In this document: one piece after another, positions 40,105-48,478 of the stretch
Position numbering within the stretch: position 1 is the first letter of the stretch
How the letters are laid out: each line of letters begins with the position of its first letter
Assembly: GCF_019049255.1 (NCBI RefSeq)
Contig: NZ_JAGMUJ010000056.1
Coordinates: 1-56,688, forward strand
Length of the DNA: 56,688 nt
Direction: 5' to 3'
Origin: Streptomyces sp. AC558_RSS880
GTDB lineage: Bacteria > Actinomycetota > Actinomycetes > Streptomycetales > Streptomycetaceae
The notes under the pieces: generated by a model
What the model was told of the DNA's origin: nothing
Databases searched by the model: none
What the model saw: only the letters and a program-made list of their open reading frames with translations
Made by a program: the position numbers and the translations under genes

Positions 40105-40386
40105 CTACTTGTCGCCCTTGCCCTTGTCGTCGCCGCCGGCGCCCATGGACTCGTAGATCTCCTTGCACATGGGACACACCGGGTACTTCTTCGGGTCGCG
40201 GCCGGGCACCCACACCTTGCCGCACAGCGCCACGACGGGGGTGCCGTCGAGGGCGCTCGCCATGATCTTGTCCTTCTGGACGTAGTGGGCGAAGCGCTCG
40301 TGGTCACCGTCGCCGTGGGAGGTCTGCGGCGTCGGCTCGACGAGGGTCCCCGTACCAGTCCCGCGCTCGGGCTCAAGAGTGCTCAT
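40105..40386 (-). CDS. DUF3039 domain protein
   Basis: A 93-residue protein. The conserved DUF3039 core runs HERFAHYVQKDKIMASALDGTPVVALCGKVWVPGRDPKKYPVCPMCKEIY, with a CxxC pair (VCPMCKE) and an upstream Cys (ALCGKV) that suggest a small zinc site. Function unknown; the family is confined to actinobacteria. ATG at 40386 is chosen over one three codons upstream because the sequence from MSTLEPERG fits the family. The YqgE gene lies 30 nt upstream on the same strand, so the two are probably cotranscribed. Confidence 0.85.
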   Translation of the reverse strand: MSTLEPERGTGTGTLVEPTPQTSHGDGDHERFAHYVQKDKIMASALDGTPVVALCGKVWVPGRDPKKYPVCPMCKEIYESMGAGGDDKGKGDK

Positions 40387-40416
40387 AACAGCCAAGGGTA
40401 CTGAAGCTCACACGCA

Positions 40417-40998
40417 TCAGTTGAGCGAAGGGTCGTCCGGGTACGTGGCCACCATCGCCAGCTCGTTGCGCTGGCGGCGCAGCACCTCGCGCCAGAGCCG
40501 CTCCGGGGACGGGGAGGAGACGTCGCCGGGCTCCGACTCGACGACGTACCAGGCGCCGTCCACCAGCTCGTCCTCCAGCTGTCCGGGGCCCCAGCCGGCG
40601 TATCCGGCGAAGATGCGCAGCGAGCCGAGGACGGAGGCGAGCAGCTCCGGCGGGGCCTCCAGATCGACCAGCCCGATCGCGCCGTGCACCCGGCGCCAGC
40701 CCAGCGGCGCGGCCTCGCCGCCCGTCCCGCCGGGGACGACGGCGACGCCGAGGGCCGAGTCCAGCGACACCGGACCGCCCTGGAAGACGACACCCGGCTC
40801 GCCGGCCAGGTCCGCCCAGCCCTCCAGGATGTCGCCCACGTCCACCGGCGTCGGACGGTTGAGGACGACACCGAGGGAGCCCTCCTCGTCGTGGTCGAGG
40901 AGGAGCACCACCGCGCGGTCGAAGTTCGGGTCCGCCAGGGCGGGAGTGGCCACGAGCAGCCGCCCTGTGAGCGAGGACACCTCGGTCATGCCAGACAT
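40417..40998 (-). CDS. YqgE/AlgH family protein
   Basis: A 193-residue protein of the UPF0301 family: TGRLLVATPALADPNFDRAVVLLLDHDEEGSLGVVLNRP at the start, then FQGGPVSLDSALGVAV and YAGWGPGQLEDELVDGAWYVV. The family is widespread, and its role is not settled (AlgH was linked to alginate regulation in Pseudomonas). Starts at 40998 (MSGMTEVSS) or 40989 (MTEVSS) are both possible; neither has a strong ribosome binding site. Confidence 0.9.
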   Translation of the reverse strand: MSGMTEVSSLTGRLLVATPALADPNFDRAVVLLLDHDEEGSLGVVLNRPTPVDVGDILEGWADLAGEPGVVFQGGPVSLDSALGVAVVPGGTGGEAAPLGWRRVHGAIGLVDLEAPPELLASVLGSLRIFAGYAGWGPGQLEDELVDGAWYVVESEPGDVSSPSPERLWREVLRRQRNELAMVATYPDDPSLN

Positions 40999-41243
40999 GA
41001 TCCCGCATCTCGCTCCCGCGTGGGGAGGCAACGGGGGTACGGGAGTGAACGCAGCTCAGGGCGGACTGGAGCACGCCCGGCGCACGACGGGGGCGGTGAC
41101 CCCGCGTGCCCGGTGCCGAACCCTCCGTACTGTGACAGACCCATGACGTTCCGGAGCCCTCCTCGGGCTTACGGAAGGGGGGCCGGGGGCGACTACCCTT
41201 TCCCTTCTGGCCCCTGCCCCACTCCCCACGGAACGCGAGATTC

Positions 41244-42590
41244 ATGACCGTCAACGACGTCGATGACGTACTGCTTGTCCACGGCGGAACCCCGCTGGAG
41301 GGCGAGATCCGTGTCCGCGGTGCGAAGAACCTCGTACCGAAGGCCATGGTCGCCGCGCTGCTGGGCAGCGCACCGAGCCGTCTGGGCAACGTCCCGGACA
41401 TCCGTGACGTCCGGGTCGTACGGGGTCTGCTGCAACTGCACGGCGTGACGGTCCGTCCGGGCGAGGAGCCCGGCGAACTGGTGCTCGACCCCACGCGCGT
41501 GGAGAGCGCCAACGTCGCTGACATCGATGCCCACGCCGGGTCCTCGCGGATCCCGATCCTGTTCTGCGGCCCGCTGCTGCACCGGCTCGGGCACGCGTTC
41601 ATCCCGGGGCTCGGCGGCTGCGACATCGGCGGCCGGCCCATCGACTTCCACTTCGACGTGCTGCGGCAGTTCGGCGCGACCATCGAGAAGCGGGCGGACG
41701 GCCAGTACCTGGAGGCCCCGCAGCGGCTGCGCGGCACCAAGATCCGGCTGCCGTACCCCTCGGTCGGCGCGACCGAGCAGGTGCTGCTGACGGCGGTCCT
41801 CGCGGAGGGCGTCACCGTCCTGTCCAACGCGGCGGTGGAGCCGGAGATCGAGGACCTGATCTGCGTCCTGCAGAAGATGGGCGCGATCATCGCGATGGAC
41901 ACCGACCGGACCATCCGCGTCACCGGTGTGGACAAGCTCGGCGGCTACACCCACCGCGCCCTGCCCGACCGCCTGGAGGCCGCCTCCTGGGCGTCCGCCG
42001 CGCTGGCGACCGAGGGCAACATCTACGTCCGCGGCGCCCAGCAGCGCTCGATGATGACGTTCCTGAACACCTTCCGGAAGGTCGGCGGCGCCTTCGAGAT
42101 CGACGACGAGGGCATCCGCTTCTGGCACCCCGGCGGCCAGCTGAAGTCCATCGCGCTGGAGACGGACGTGCACCCGGGCTTCCAGACGGACTGGCAGCAG
42201 CCGCTGGTGGTCGCCCTGACCCAGGCGACGGGCCTGTCCATCGTCCACGAGACGGTCTACGAGTCCCGGCTCGGCTTCACCTCCGCGCTCAACCAGATGG
42301 GCGCGCACATCCAGCTGTACCGCGAGTGCCTGGGCGGCTCCGACTGCCGCTTCGGCCAGCGCAACTTCCTCCACTCGGCGGTCGTCTCGGGCCCGACGAA
42401 GCTCCAGGGCGCGGATCTCGTCATCCCCGACCTGCGCGGCGGCTTCTCCTACCTCATCGCCGCCCTCGCCGCCCAGGGCACCTCCCGGGTCCACGGCATC
42501 GGCCTGATCAACCGCGGCTACGAGAACTTCATGGAGAAGCTCGTGGAGCTGGGCGCGAAGGTGGAGCTCCCGGGCAAGGCCCTCGGCTGA
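41244..42590 (+). CDS. murA: UDP-N-acetylglucosamine 1-carboxyvinyltransferase
   Basis: A 448-residue enzyme for the first committed step of peptidoglycan synthesis, adding enolpyruvate from PEP to UDP-GlcNAc. Lys28-Asn29 (VRGAKNLVPK) and the loop cysteine Cys126 (PGLGGCDIGGRPIDFH), the fosfomycin target residue, are both present; mycobacteria carry Asp there. Length is at the upper end of the family. The last 20 codons are present a second time, degraded, at 42671-42730. The gene is convergent with hupA; the gap is rich in hairpins. Confidence 0.95.
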   Translation: MTVNDVDDVLLVHGGTPLEGEIRVRGAKNLVPKAMVAALLGSAPSRLGNVPDIRDVRVVRGLLQLHGVTVRPGEEPGELVLDPTRVESANVADIDAHAGSSRIPILFCGPLLHRLGHAFIPGLGGCDIGGRPIDFHFDVLRQFGATIEKRADGQYLEAPQRLRGTKIRLPYPSVGATEQVLLTAVLAEGVTVLSNAAVEPEIEDLICVLQKMGAIIAMDTDRTIRVTGVDKLGGYTHRALPDRLEAASWASAALATEGNIYVRGAQQRSMMTFLNTFRKVGGAFEIDDEGIRFWHPGGQLKSIALETDVHPGFQTDWQQPLVVALTQATGLSIVHETVYESRLGFTSALNQMGAHIQLYRECLGGSDCRFGQRNFLHSAVVSGPTKLQGADLVIPDLRGGFSYLIAALAAQGTSRVHGIGLINRGYENFMEKLVELGAKVELPGKALG

Positions 42591-42670
42591 CCCCGCCCAC
42601 CCCACCACCCCGGCCCCGGCGACACCGCCCCGGCCGGGGGTCCGGGGGTCGCCCCCCGGGAAGACACAGC

Positions 42671-42730
42671 ACGGAGAAGCTCGTGGAGCCGGGCGCGAGG
42701 ACGGAACCTCCCGGCGAGGCGCCGGGGTAA
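42671..42730 (+). pseudogene. Degraded duplicate of the murA 3' end
   Basis: An ungapped alignment with the last 60 nt of murA (42531-42590) gives 45 of 60 identities, 27 of the first 30, and both end in a stop codon. The translation TEKLVEPGARTEPPGEAPG mirrors MEKLVELGAKVELPGKALG. The spacing is 140 bp. It is a fossil partial duplication, not a gene. Confidence 0.8.
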
Positions 42731-42742
42731 CGGAAACCTTCA

Positions 42743-42800
42743 CGCTTACGCCGATGGGGCGGTCACCACAATCTGGGTGACCGCCCCATCGGCGTAAGCG
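42743..42800. terminator. 25-bp perfect hairpin between murA and hupA
   Basis: Arms 42743-42767 and 42776-42800 are perfect complements over 25 bp with an 8-nt loop (ACAATCTG). Placed between convergent genes, it can terminate transcription from both sides. Confidence 0.75.
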
Positions 42801-42803
42801 AAA

Positions 42804-42867
42804 GCGCCCCTCCAGGGGCGCGGGGAACTGCGCGACCAGCCACAACCGGCCTGCAGTTGCCCACGAC
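42804..42867. repeat. Interspersed Streptomyces-type repeat with small hairpin
   Basis: GCGCCCC (42804-42810) pairs with GGGGCGC (42815-42821), and the sequence continues GGGGAACTGCGCGACCAGCC, then ACAACCGGCCTGCAGTTGCCC. I recognise this string as a very common intergenic repeat in Streptomyces genomes (recollection). Confidence 0.6.
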
Positions 42868-42885
42868 GCTCTCAAAAATGCAAGG

Positions 42886-43167
42886 CTACTTGCCCTTGGC
42901 GGCTTCCTTGAGCTTCGAGCCCGCCGAAACCTTCACGCTGTACCCCGCCGGAATCTGGATCGGCTCTCCGGTCTGCGGGTTGCGCGCGGTGCGCGCGGCC
43001 CGGTGGGTGCGCTCGAAGGTCAGGAAGCCGGGGACGGTGACCTTCTCGTCGCCCTTGGAGACGATGTCGCCGACGACCTCGGCGAACGCGGCCAGCACGG
43101 CGTCGGCGTCCTTGCGGGTCACCTCGGCGCGGTCGGCCAGCGCGGCCACCAGCTCACTGCGGTTCAT
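42886..43167 (-). CDS. hupA: HU-family nucleoid protein
   Basis: A 93-residue histone-like protein: MNRSELVAALADRAEVTRKDADAVLAAF forms the dimerising helices, and GFLTFERTHRAARTARNPQTGEPIQIPA is the DNA-binding beta-arm with the Pro-containing tip NPQTGEPIQIP. It lacks the Lys-rich C-terminal tail of the second Streptomyces HU (HupS), so this is the short, HupA-type form. The ATG at 43167 has GGGAG 8 nt upstream. Monocistronic, between murA and the malic enzyme gene. Confidence 0.95.
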   Translation of the reverse strand: MNRSELVAALADRAEVTRKDADAVLAAFAEVVGDIVSKGDEKVTVPGFLTFERTHRAARTARNPQTGEPIQIPAGYSVKVSAGSKLKEAAKGK

Positions 43168-43503
43168 GTTGTTACTCCCGTGTTCTTCTTGCCGTTGAGG
43201 CGTGCCACGCGGCGGAGCCGCATGTCGGGCACGGCCAAGCCGATGCTGCCAGGTTCCTCGGTGGGTCCCCGGACCCGGGTCCCTCGTCAGACCCTCGCGC
43301 CCAGGGACGCATCCTGCCTCTACCTGCGGCGGTAATGCCAATCCGGCACCCGCAGGAGTCGTGAGAACACCCCAGGGAGTCACACGAAGAGCGCCACGGC
43401 CCGGCCGCCACCATAAAGGGCGGCCAGGATCTCCGGGTGCCCCGACGCGCCGTTTCCAACCGGCCGTGGCGATCCTCACAGCCCGCTCGGTGTCCGGGTC
43501 CCC
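43168..43503. other. Gap upstream of hupA
   Basis: A 336-nt non-coding stretch. It should hold the hupA promoter, which I cannot define, and a hairpin at 43403-43425 (GGCCGCC/GGCGGCC, loop ACCATAAAG) about 80 nt beyond the malic enzyme stop, a probable terminator for that gene. Confidence 0.45.
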
Positions 43504-44922
43504 CTAGGAGACCGACGCCCCCGCCGCCTTCGCCGCGTCGCGCACCGCGCCGGCGACGGCACCGGCGACCTTGTCGTTGAAGACGCTGGGGATGATGTAG
43601 TTCGGGTTCAGCTCGTCCTCGGTGACCACGTCGGCGAGGGCCTGCGCGGCGGCCAGCATCATCTCGGTGTTGACGGTGCGGGACTGGGCGTCGAGCAGGC
43701 CGCGGAAGACGCCCGGGAACACCAGCACGTTGTTGATCTGGTTGGGGAAGTCGGAGCGGCCGGTGGCCACAACCGCCGCCGTCTGGCGGGCGATCGCGGG
43801 GTCCACCTCGGGGTCGGGGTTCGCGAGCGCGAACACGATGGCGCCCTCGGCCATCGCGGACACGTCGTCGCCGTCGAGGACGTTCGGGGCGGAGACGCCG
43901 ATGAAGACGTCCGCGCCGCGCACCGCCTCCTTCAGGGTGCCGGTGAGGTTCTCGGGGTTGGTGTTGTCGGCGATCCAGCGCAGGGCGGAGTCGGGGGCGG
44001 CGTCCACGAGGTCGGCGCGGCCGGCGTGCACGACGCCGTGGATGTCGGCCACCACGGCGTTCTTCACCCCGGCGGCGAGCAGCAGCTTCAGGATGGCCGT
44101 ACCGGCGGCGCCGGCGCCGGACATCACGACGCGGATGTTCTCGATCGCCCTGCCGGTGACCCGCAGGGCGTTGGTCAGGGCGGCGAGGACGACGATCGCG
44201 GTGCCGTGCTGGTCGTCGTGGAAGACGGGGATGTCCAGGGCCTCGCGCAGCCGGGCCTCGATCTCGAAGCAGCGGGGGGCGGAGATGTCCTCCAGGTTGA
44301 TGCCGGCGAAGCCCGGGGCGATGGCCTTGACGATCTCGACGATCGCGTCGGTGTCCTGGGTGTCCAGGCAGATCGGCCAGGCGTCGATGCCCGCGAACCG
44401 CTTGAACAGGGCCGCCTTGCCCTCCATCACCGGCAGCGCGGCCTTCGGGCCGATGTTGCCCAGGCCCAGCACGGCCGAGCCGTCCGTCACGACCGCAACG
44501 GAGTTGCGCTTGATGGTCAGACGGCGGGCGTCCTCGGGGTTCTCCGCGATCGCCATGCACACGCGGGCCACTCCGGGCGTGTAGACCATGGACAGGTCGT
44601 CACGGTTGCGGATGGGGTGCTTCGACGCCATCTCGATCTTGCCGCCGAGGTGCATCAGGAACGTACGGTCGGAGACCTTGCCCAGGGTGACGCCCTCGAT
44701 GCCGCGCAGCTGCTCGACGATCTCGTCGGCGTGGGCGGTGGAGGAGGCCGCGATGGTGACGTCGATACGGAGCTTCTCGTGGCCCGACGCGGTGACGTCG
44801 AGGCCGGTCACCGAGCCTCCGGAGGACTCCACGGCCGTGGTGAGCTGCGATACGGCGGTTCCGCTCGCGGGCACCTCCAGCCGGATCGTCATCGAGTAGG
44901 AGACGCTGGGCGCCGTTGCCAT
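43504..44922 (-). CDS. NAD-dependent malic enzyme with N-terminal ACT domain
   Basis: A 472-residue malate-oxidising, decarboxylating enzyme linking the TCA cycle and pyruvate. Residues 1-85 form an ACT-type regulatory domain (SVSYSMTIRLEVPASGTAVSQLTTAVESSGG). The catalytic part shows MVYTPGVARVC, TDGSAVLGLGNIGPKA, DIPVFHDDQHGTAIV and the Rossmann loop VVMSGAGAAGTAI. NAD rather than NADP preference is inferred from the ACT-containing subgroup in Streptomyces. ATG at 44922 has GAGGAAG 7 nt before it. Probably monocistronic. Confidence 0.92.
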   Translation of the reverse strand: MATAPSVSYSMTIRLEVPASGTAVSQLTTAVESSGGSVTGLDVTASGHEKLRIDVTIAASSTAHADEIVEQLRGIEGVTLGKVSDRTFLMHLGGKIEMASKHPIRNRDDLSMVYTPGVARVCMAIAENPEDARRLTIKRNSVAVVTDGSAVLGLGNIGPKAALPVMEGKAALFKRFAGIDAWPICLDTQDTDAIVEIVKAIAPGFAGINLEDISAPRCFEIEARLREALDIPVFHDDQHGTAIVVLAALTNALRVTGRAIENIRVVMSGAGAAGTAILKLLLAAGVKNAVVADIHGVVHAGRADLVDAAPDSALRWIADNTNPENLTGTLKEAVRGADVFIGVSAPNVLDGDDVSAMAEGAIVFALANPDPEVDPAIARQTAAVVATGRSDFPNQINNVLVFPGVFRGLLDAQSRTVNTEMMLAAAQALADVVTEDELNPNYIIPSVFNDKVAGAVAGAVRDAAKAAGASVS

Positions 44923-45289
44923 GGCCGACTTCCTCTGCTTTTACCGTGCCGCTGAGTGTGCCGTCCGATCGTCGCACCTACCCCTGAGTACGCGGTAGCC
45001 GCCCCGGATTGCGGACGTTTTGTTCATCGGCACGTACCGTATCGTGGAAGGAAGTTTCCATCACGCGGAGATGTCCGGGCAAGAAAAGAGGCCCACATCA
45101 CGTCCTGTGATGTGGGCCTCTCCCATGTCTGAGTGACACCGACCCGCCATGCTCGCCTCGCGGCAAGTGGTCGCTCGAAGCGACTAAGGTTGGGCCCGGG
45201 GGCTTGGATCGGGCCGGTGCCACACCAAGGCTAACAAACGGATCCGGTAAGACCATTCCCGTGGCGCAACCGGTTTTTCCGGGCGGCCT
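44923..45289. ncRNA. Candidate small RNA region between helD and malic enzyme genes
   Basis: This 367-nt gap has no protein gene that I can support, yet carries a strong terminator (45078-45120, minus) and a second hairpin GTCGCT/AGCGAC (45170-45184). I recall that S. coelicolor small RNA scr2952 maps beside the homologous helicase gene; the layout here would fit a minus-strand RNA ending at that terminator. The 5' end cannot be set. Confidence 0.35.
45078..45120 (-). terminator. Rho-independent terminator, 14-bp stem plus T-run
   Basis: Arms 45088-45101 and 45107-45120 are perfect over 14 bp with a 5-nt loop; on the minus strand the stem is followed at once by TTTTCTTGCC. It ends minus-strand transcripts from helD or from a small RNA in the gap. 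Confidence 0.85.
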
Positions 45290-47587
45290 TCAGTCCCTCA
45301 GCAGATCCGGCACCCCGGCCGCGTCCGGCTCGTCGCGGTCCGCCGAGACCACCGTCAGCTGCTGCGTGGCCCGGGTCAGGGCGACGTACAGCACCCGCAG
45401 GCCGGCCGGGGACTCGTCGGCGATCTCCGCCGGGGAGACGACGATCGTCGCGTCGTACTCCAGGCCCTTGGCCTCCAGGCTGCCGAGCGCCACCACACGG
45501 TCGCCGAGCCCGTCGAGCCAGCGCCGGGCCTCCTCGCGGCGCTGCATGGCGACGACCACGCCGACGGTGCCGTCCACCCGCTCCAGCAGCCGGGCCGCCT
45601 CCGCGCGCACGGTCTCGCCCAGCGGGCCCTCCGCGACGGCGAAACGCGGCTCGACACCGGTGGAGCGCACCGCCCTCGGTGCCTGCGACCCCGGCATGGC
45701 GAGCGCGAGCACCTTCGACGCCAGCTCGGCGATCTCGGCCGGGTTGCGGTAGTTCACGGTGAGCTCGAAGCGGCGGCGCGGGCGGGTACCGAGGGCCTCG
45801 TCGCGGGCCTGGGCGGCCTCGTCGGGGTCGGACCAGGAGGACTGCGCCGGGTCTCCCACGACCGTCCAGGTGGCGTGCCGGCCGCGGCGGCCGACCATGC
45901 GCCACTGCATCGGGGTGAGGTCCTGGGCCTCGTCGACGATGACGTGCGCGTACTCGACGCGCTCCTGGGCGAGCCGCTCGGCCCGCTCGCGCTGGCTCTC
46001 CTCGCGCACCGGCATCAGCTCCTCCAGGCCGGTGAGCTGGTCCAGCGGGTCGAGCTCGCGCTTCTTGCGGGGGCGGGCCGGGGCGCCGAGGATCGCCTGG
46101 AGCTCGTCGAGCATCGCGATGTCGTGCACGGAGCGGCCGTCCCGCTTCAGCGCACGGGCGACCTTGCGGACCTCGCCCGGGTTGAGGATCCGCCGGGCCC
46201 AGCGGCCGAGGCGCCGCTCGTCGGCCATGGCGTCCAGGACGGCCGCCGGGGTCAGCTCGGGCCACCAGGCGTCGAGGAAGGCGATGAAGTCGTCCTCGGT
46301 GGTGACGTCCTCGTCGAAGGAGGAGCGCAGCTCGGCGGCGAGCTCCGGGTCGGTGTGCCGGTTCCCGGCGCCGGAGCGCTCCCACAGGGCGTCGAGGAGC
46401 AGCTTGCGGGCGCGGGGGCGCAGCAGGTTCACCGGGGCGGTGCCGCCGAGGGCGGTGCGGCGGACGCCCTCCAGCTCCTCCGCCTCCAGTTCCAGGCGCC
46501 GTCCGAAGGCGACGACCCGCAGCCGTTGCGGTGCGTCGTGTCGCTCCAGCGCTCCGCGCGCGGCCTTCCGCAGCACCTTCAGCATGCGGTACGAGCCCTT
46601 GGCGCGGGCCACCGACGGGGAGTCGTACAGCGTGGCCTCGGCGCCGTCGACCAGCGAGCCGATGGCGCGGATGGCGACCTGGCCCTCCTCGCCGAGGGAG
46701 GGCAGCACGCCCTCGGTGTAGGCGACGAGGAGCGGGGTGGGCGAGACGATGAGGATGCCGCCCGCGTACCGGCGCCGGTCCTGGTAGAGGAGGTAGGCCG
46801 CGCGGTGCAGGGCGACGGCGGTCTTGCCGGTGCCGGGGCCGCCCTCGACGTACGTGACGGAGGCGGCGGGGGCACGGATCACCAGGTCCTGCTCGGCCTG
46901 GATGGACGCCACGATGTCCCGCATGGTGTGCGTACGGGCCTGGCCGAGCGCGGCCATCAGGGCGCCGTCGCCGATCACGGGCAGCTCGTGGCCGTCCAGG
47001 GACGCCGTCAGCTCGGGGCGCATCAGGTCGTCCTCGACGCTCTGGACACGGCGGCCCTTGGAGCGGATGACGCGGCGGCGCACGACCCGGCCGGGGTCGA
47101 CCGGGGTGGAGCGGTAGAAGGGGGCGGCGGCCGGCGCCCGCCAGTCGATGACCAGCGGGGCGTAGTCCTCGTCCAGGACGCCGATGCGGCCGATGTGCAG
47201 GGTCTCGGCGATGTCGGCGGTGTTGTCCGGACGTACGGCGCCCTCGGCGGGCTCGACGGCGGTGTACGCGCCGTCGGGGCCCTTCTTGCCGTCCTTGCCG
47301 AGCAGCAGGTCGATCCGGCCGAAGAGGAAGTCCTCGTACTCGTTGTTCAGCCGGTTGAGATGGATGCCGGCGCGGAAGACCTGGGCGTCCCGCTCGGCGA
47401 GGGCGCCGGGCGTGCCGACCTGGCCGCGCCGGGCGGCGTCGCGCATGAGGAACTCGGCCTCGTGGATCTTCTCCTCGAGGCGCAGGTACACCCGGTCGAG
47501 GTGTTCCTGTTCGACTCTGATCTCCCGGTCGCGAACGGAGTCGTGAACCGGATCGACCGCGGTTTCCTGTTGAGCCTGAGCGGCCAC
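45290..47587 (-). CDS. helD: HelD-type RNA polymerase recycling ATPase
   Basis: A 765-residue SF1 motor ATPase. A coiled-coil N-terminus (REIRVEQEHLDRVYLRLEEKIHEAEFL, residues 20-47) precedes the HelD-specific VIDWRAPAAAPFYRST (about 146-161), Walker A GGPGTGKT (249-256), DEAQDLTPMQWRM and a C-terminal RecA half ending VLYVALTRATQQLTVV. HelD proteins pull stalled RNA polymerase off DNA; the related HelR also protects against rifamycins. Start is GTG at 47587 with AAGGGGG upstream; that site lies inside one arm of a hairpin. It follows sigU-rsuA by 60 nt on the same strand. Confidence 0.88.
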   Translation of the reverse strand: MAAQAQQETAVDPVHDSVRDREIRVEQEHLDRVYLRLEEKIHEAEFLMRDAARRGQVGTPGALAERDAQVFRAGIHLNRLNNEYEDFLFGRIDLLLGKDGKKGPDGAYTAVEPAEGAVRPDNTADIAETLHIGRIGVLDEDYAPLVIDWRAPAAAPFYRSTPVDPGRVVRRRVIRSKGRRVQSVEDDLMRPELTASLDGHELPVIGDGALMAALGQARTHTMRDIVASIQAEQDLVIRAPAASVTYVEGGPGTGKTAVALHRAAYLLYQDRRRYAGGILIVSPTPLLVAYTEGVLPSLGEEGQVAIRAIGSLVDGAEATLYDSPSVARAKGSYRMLKVLRKAARGALERHDAPQRLRVVAFGRRLELEAEELEGVRRTALGGTAPVNLLRPRARKLLLDALWERSGAGNRHTDPELAAELRSSFDEDVTTEDDFIAFLDAWWPELTPAAVLDAMADERRLGRWARRILNPGEVRKVARALKRDGRSVHDIAMLDELQAILGAPARPRKKRELDPLDQLTGLEELMPVREESQRERAERLAQERVEYAHVIVDEAQDLTPMQWRMVGRRGRHATWTVVGDPAQSSWSDPDEAAQARDEALGTRPRRRFELTVNYRNPAEIAELASKVLALAMPGSQAPRAVRSTGVEPRFAVAEGPLGETVRAEAARLLERVDGTVGVVVAMQRREEARRWLDGLGDRVVALGSLEAKGLEYDATIVVSPAEIADESPAGLRVLYVALTRATQQLTVVSADRDEPDAAGVPDLLRD

Positions 47588-47588
47588 C

Positions 47589-47640
47589 GGGCCCCCTTCT
47601 GACGTGCTGGGCAGCCGTCAACCGTACGCGAAGGGGGCCC
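47589..47640 (-). promoter_or_regulatory. Hairpin burying the helD ribosome binding site
   Basis: In the mRNA, the arm from 47640-47630 (GGGCCCCCTTC) can pair with 47599-47589 (GAAGGGGGCCC), an 11-bp perfect stem around a 30-nt loop. The second arm contains the Shine-Dalgarno AAGGGGG and stops 1 nt before the GTG. The first arm starts 7 nt after the rsuA stop, so ribosomes finishing rsuA could open it. Confidence 0.5.
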
Positions 47641-47647
47641 CGTAAGG

Positions 47648-48478
47648 CTACGCGTCGACCTCGACGAGCAGCTCGCCGTCGAAGGTCATGATCTGGAAGT
47701 GGTCGATCTCGTTCGGCTGGAAGGCGGCGCCGCCCTGGACGTACAGCGGCTGCCTGGCCTTCTCCGTCCTGGCGTCCGGCAGTCCGTACCCCTCGCCGGG
47801 CACGGACCAGGAGTTGACCGTCTCGCGCTCGCCGTTCTTGCCGACGGCGATCAGCGAGCACTTCTGCTCGCCCTTGACGTTCTTCAGCTCCGTGACGATC
47901 TCGGTGCCCCAGAGCTTCTCCTCCAGGGCCACGGTCGCGGTCACCTGGGTGCCGGGATCGGTCGCCATGATCTTGTCGGAGCTCTTGTCGAAGGCCTCCT
48001 TGGCGGGGTTGGCCGCGAGCGTCCGGTTGGTACCGCCCCCGCCCCCGCCCTCGTCGCCCCCGCCGCTGGCCGCCACGGCCACGAACGGCCCGCTGACGAT
48101 CAGCGCGCCGGCGGCGGCGACCATGTAGAAGTTGCGGCGGCGCTTCCTCGCGCGGCGCTCGGCCACCTCGTCGACCAGCTTCTCCACCACGCGCGGGGAG
48201 GGCTTGGCGGACAGCGACTCGCCCAGCGCGGGCGTCCCGGTGCCGGGCAGGTCCGCGAGCGCGGCCAGCATCGGTTCCATGCCGGCGAGCTCGTCGAGCT
48301 GCTGGGCGCACCACTCGCAGGTCGCGAGGTGCGCCTCGAAAGCGGTTGCCTCGGCGTCGTCGAGGATGCCGAGGGCGTAGGCGCCGACGGTCTCGTGTTC
48401 GTTCGGCACCGGTGATCCCTGCATGGGACCAGACATACCCGTACCGCCCTCTCCGTATCCCCCGTAGACCCTCGTCAC
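47648..48478 (-). CDS. rsuA: Zinc-binding anti-sigma factor of SigU
   Basis: A 276-residue single-pass membrane protein. The cytoplasmic ZAS domain has NEHETVGAYALGILDDAEATAFEAHLATCEWC with the HxxxCxxC zinc motif (HLATCEWC), then a basic stop (RRARKRRRNFY), one helix (MVAAAGALIVSGPFVAVAAS), a Gly-rich linker and an extracytoplasmic domain rich in beta strands. It should hold SigU inactive until an envelope signal releases it. GTG at 48478 overlaps the sigU stop by 4 nt (GTGA). Gene name follows the S. coelicolor sigU locus as I recall it. Confidence 0.88.
   Translation of the reverse strand: MTRVYGGYGEGGTGMSGPMQGSPVPNEHETVGAYALGILDDAEATAFEAHLATCEWCAQQLDELAGMEPMLAALADLPGTGTPALGESLSAKPSPRVVEKLVDEVAERRARKRRRNFYMVAAAGALIVSGPFVAVAASGGGDEGGGGGGTNRTLAANPAKEAFDKSSDKIMATDPGTQVTATVALEEKLWGTEIVTELKNVKGEQKCSLIAVGKNGERETVNSWSVPGEGYGLPDARTEKARQPLYVQGGAAFQPNEIDHFQIMTFDGELLVEVDA

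Noticed and set aside
42812..42867. Riboswitch or small RNA at the hupA 3' side
   Set aside because: The string matches a common intergenic Streptomyces repeat better than a specific RNA.
47589..47640. Rifamycin-associated element upstream of helD/helR
   Set aside because: The inverted repeat here is a C/G-run stem covering the ribosome binding site, not the promoter-overlapping element that I recall for helR genes.
45231..48314. 1027-codon minus-strand open frame over helD and rsuA
   Set aside because: Out-of-frame reading of two genes with unmistakable Walker and zinc motifs in the other frame.
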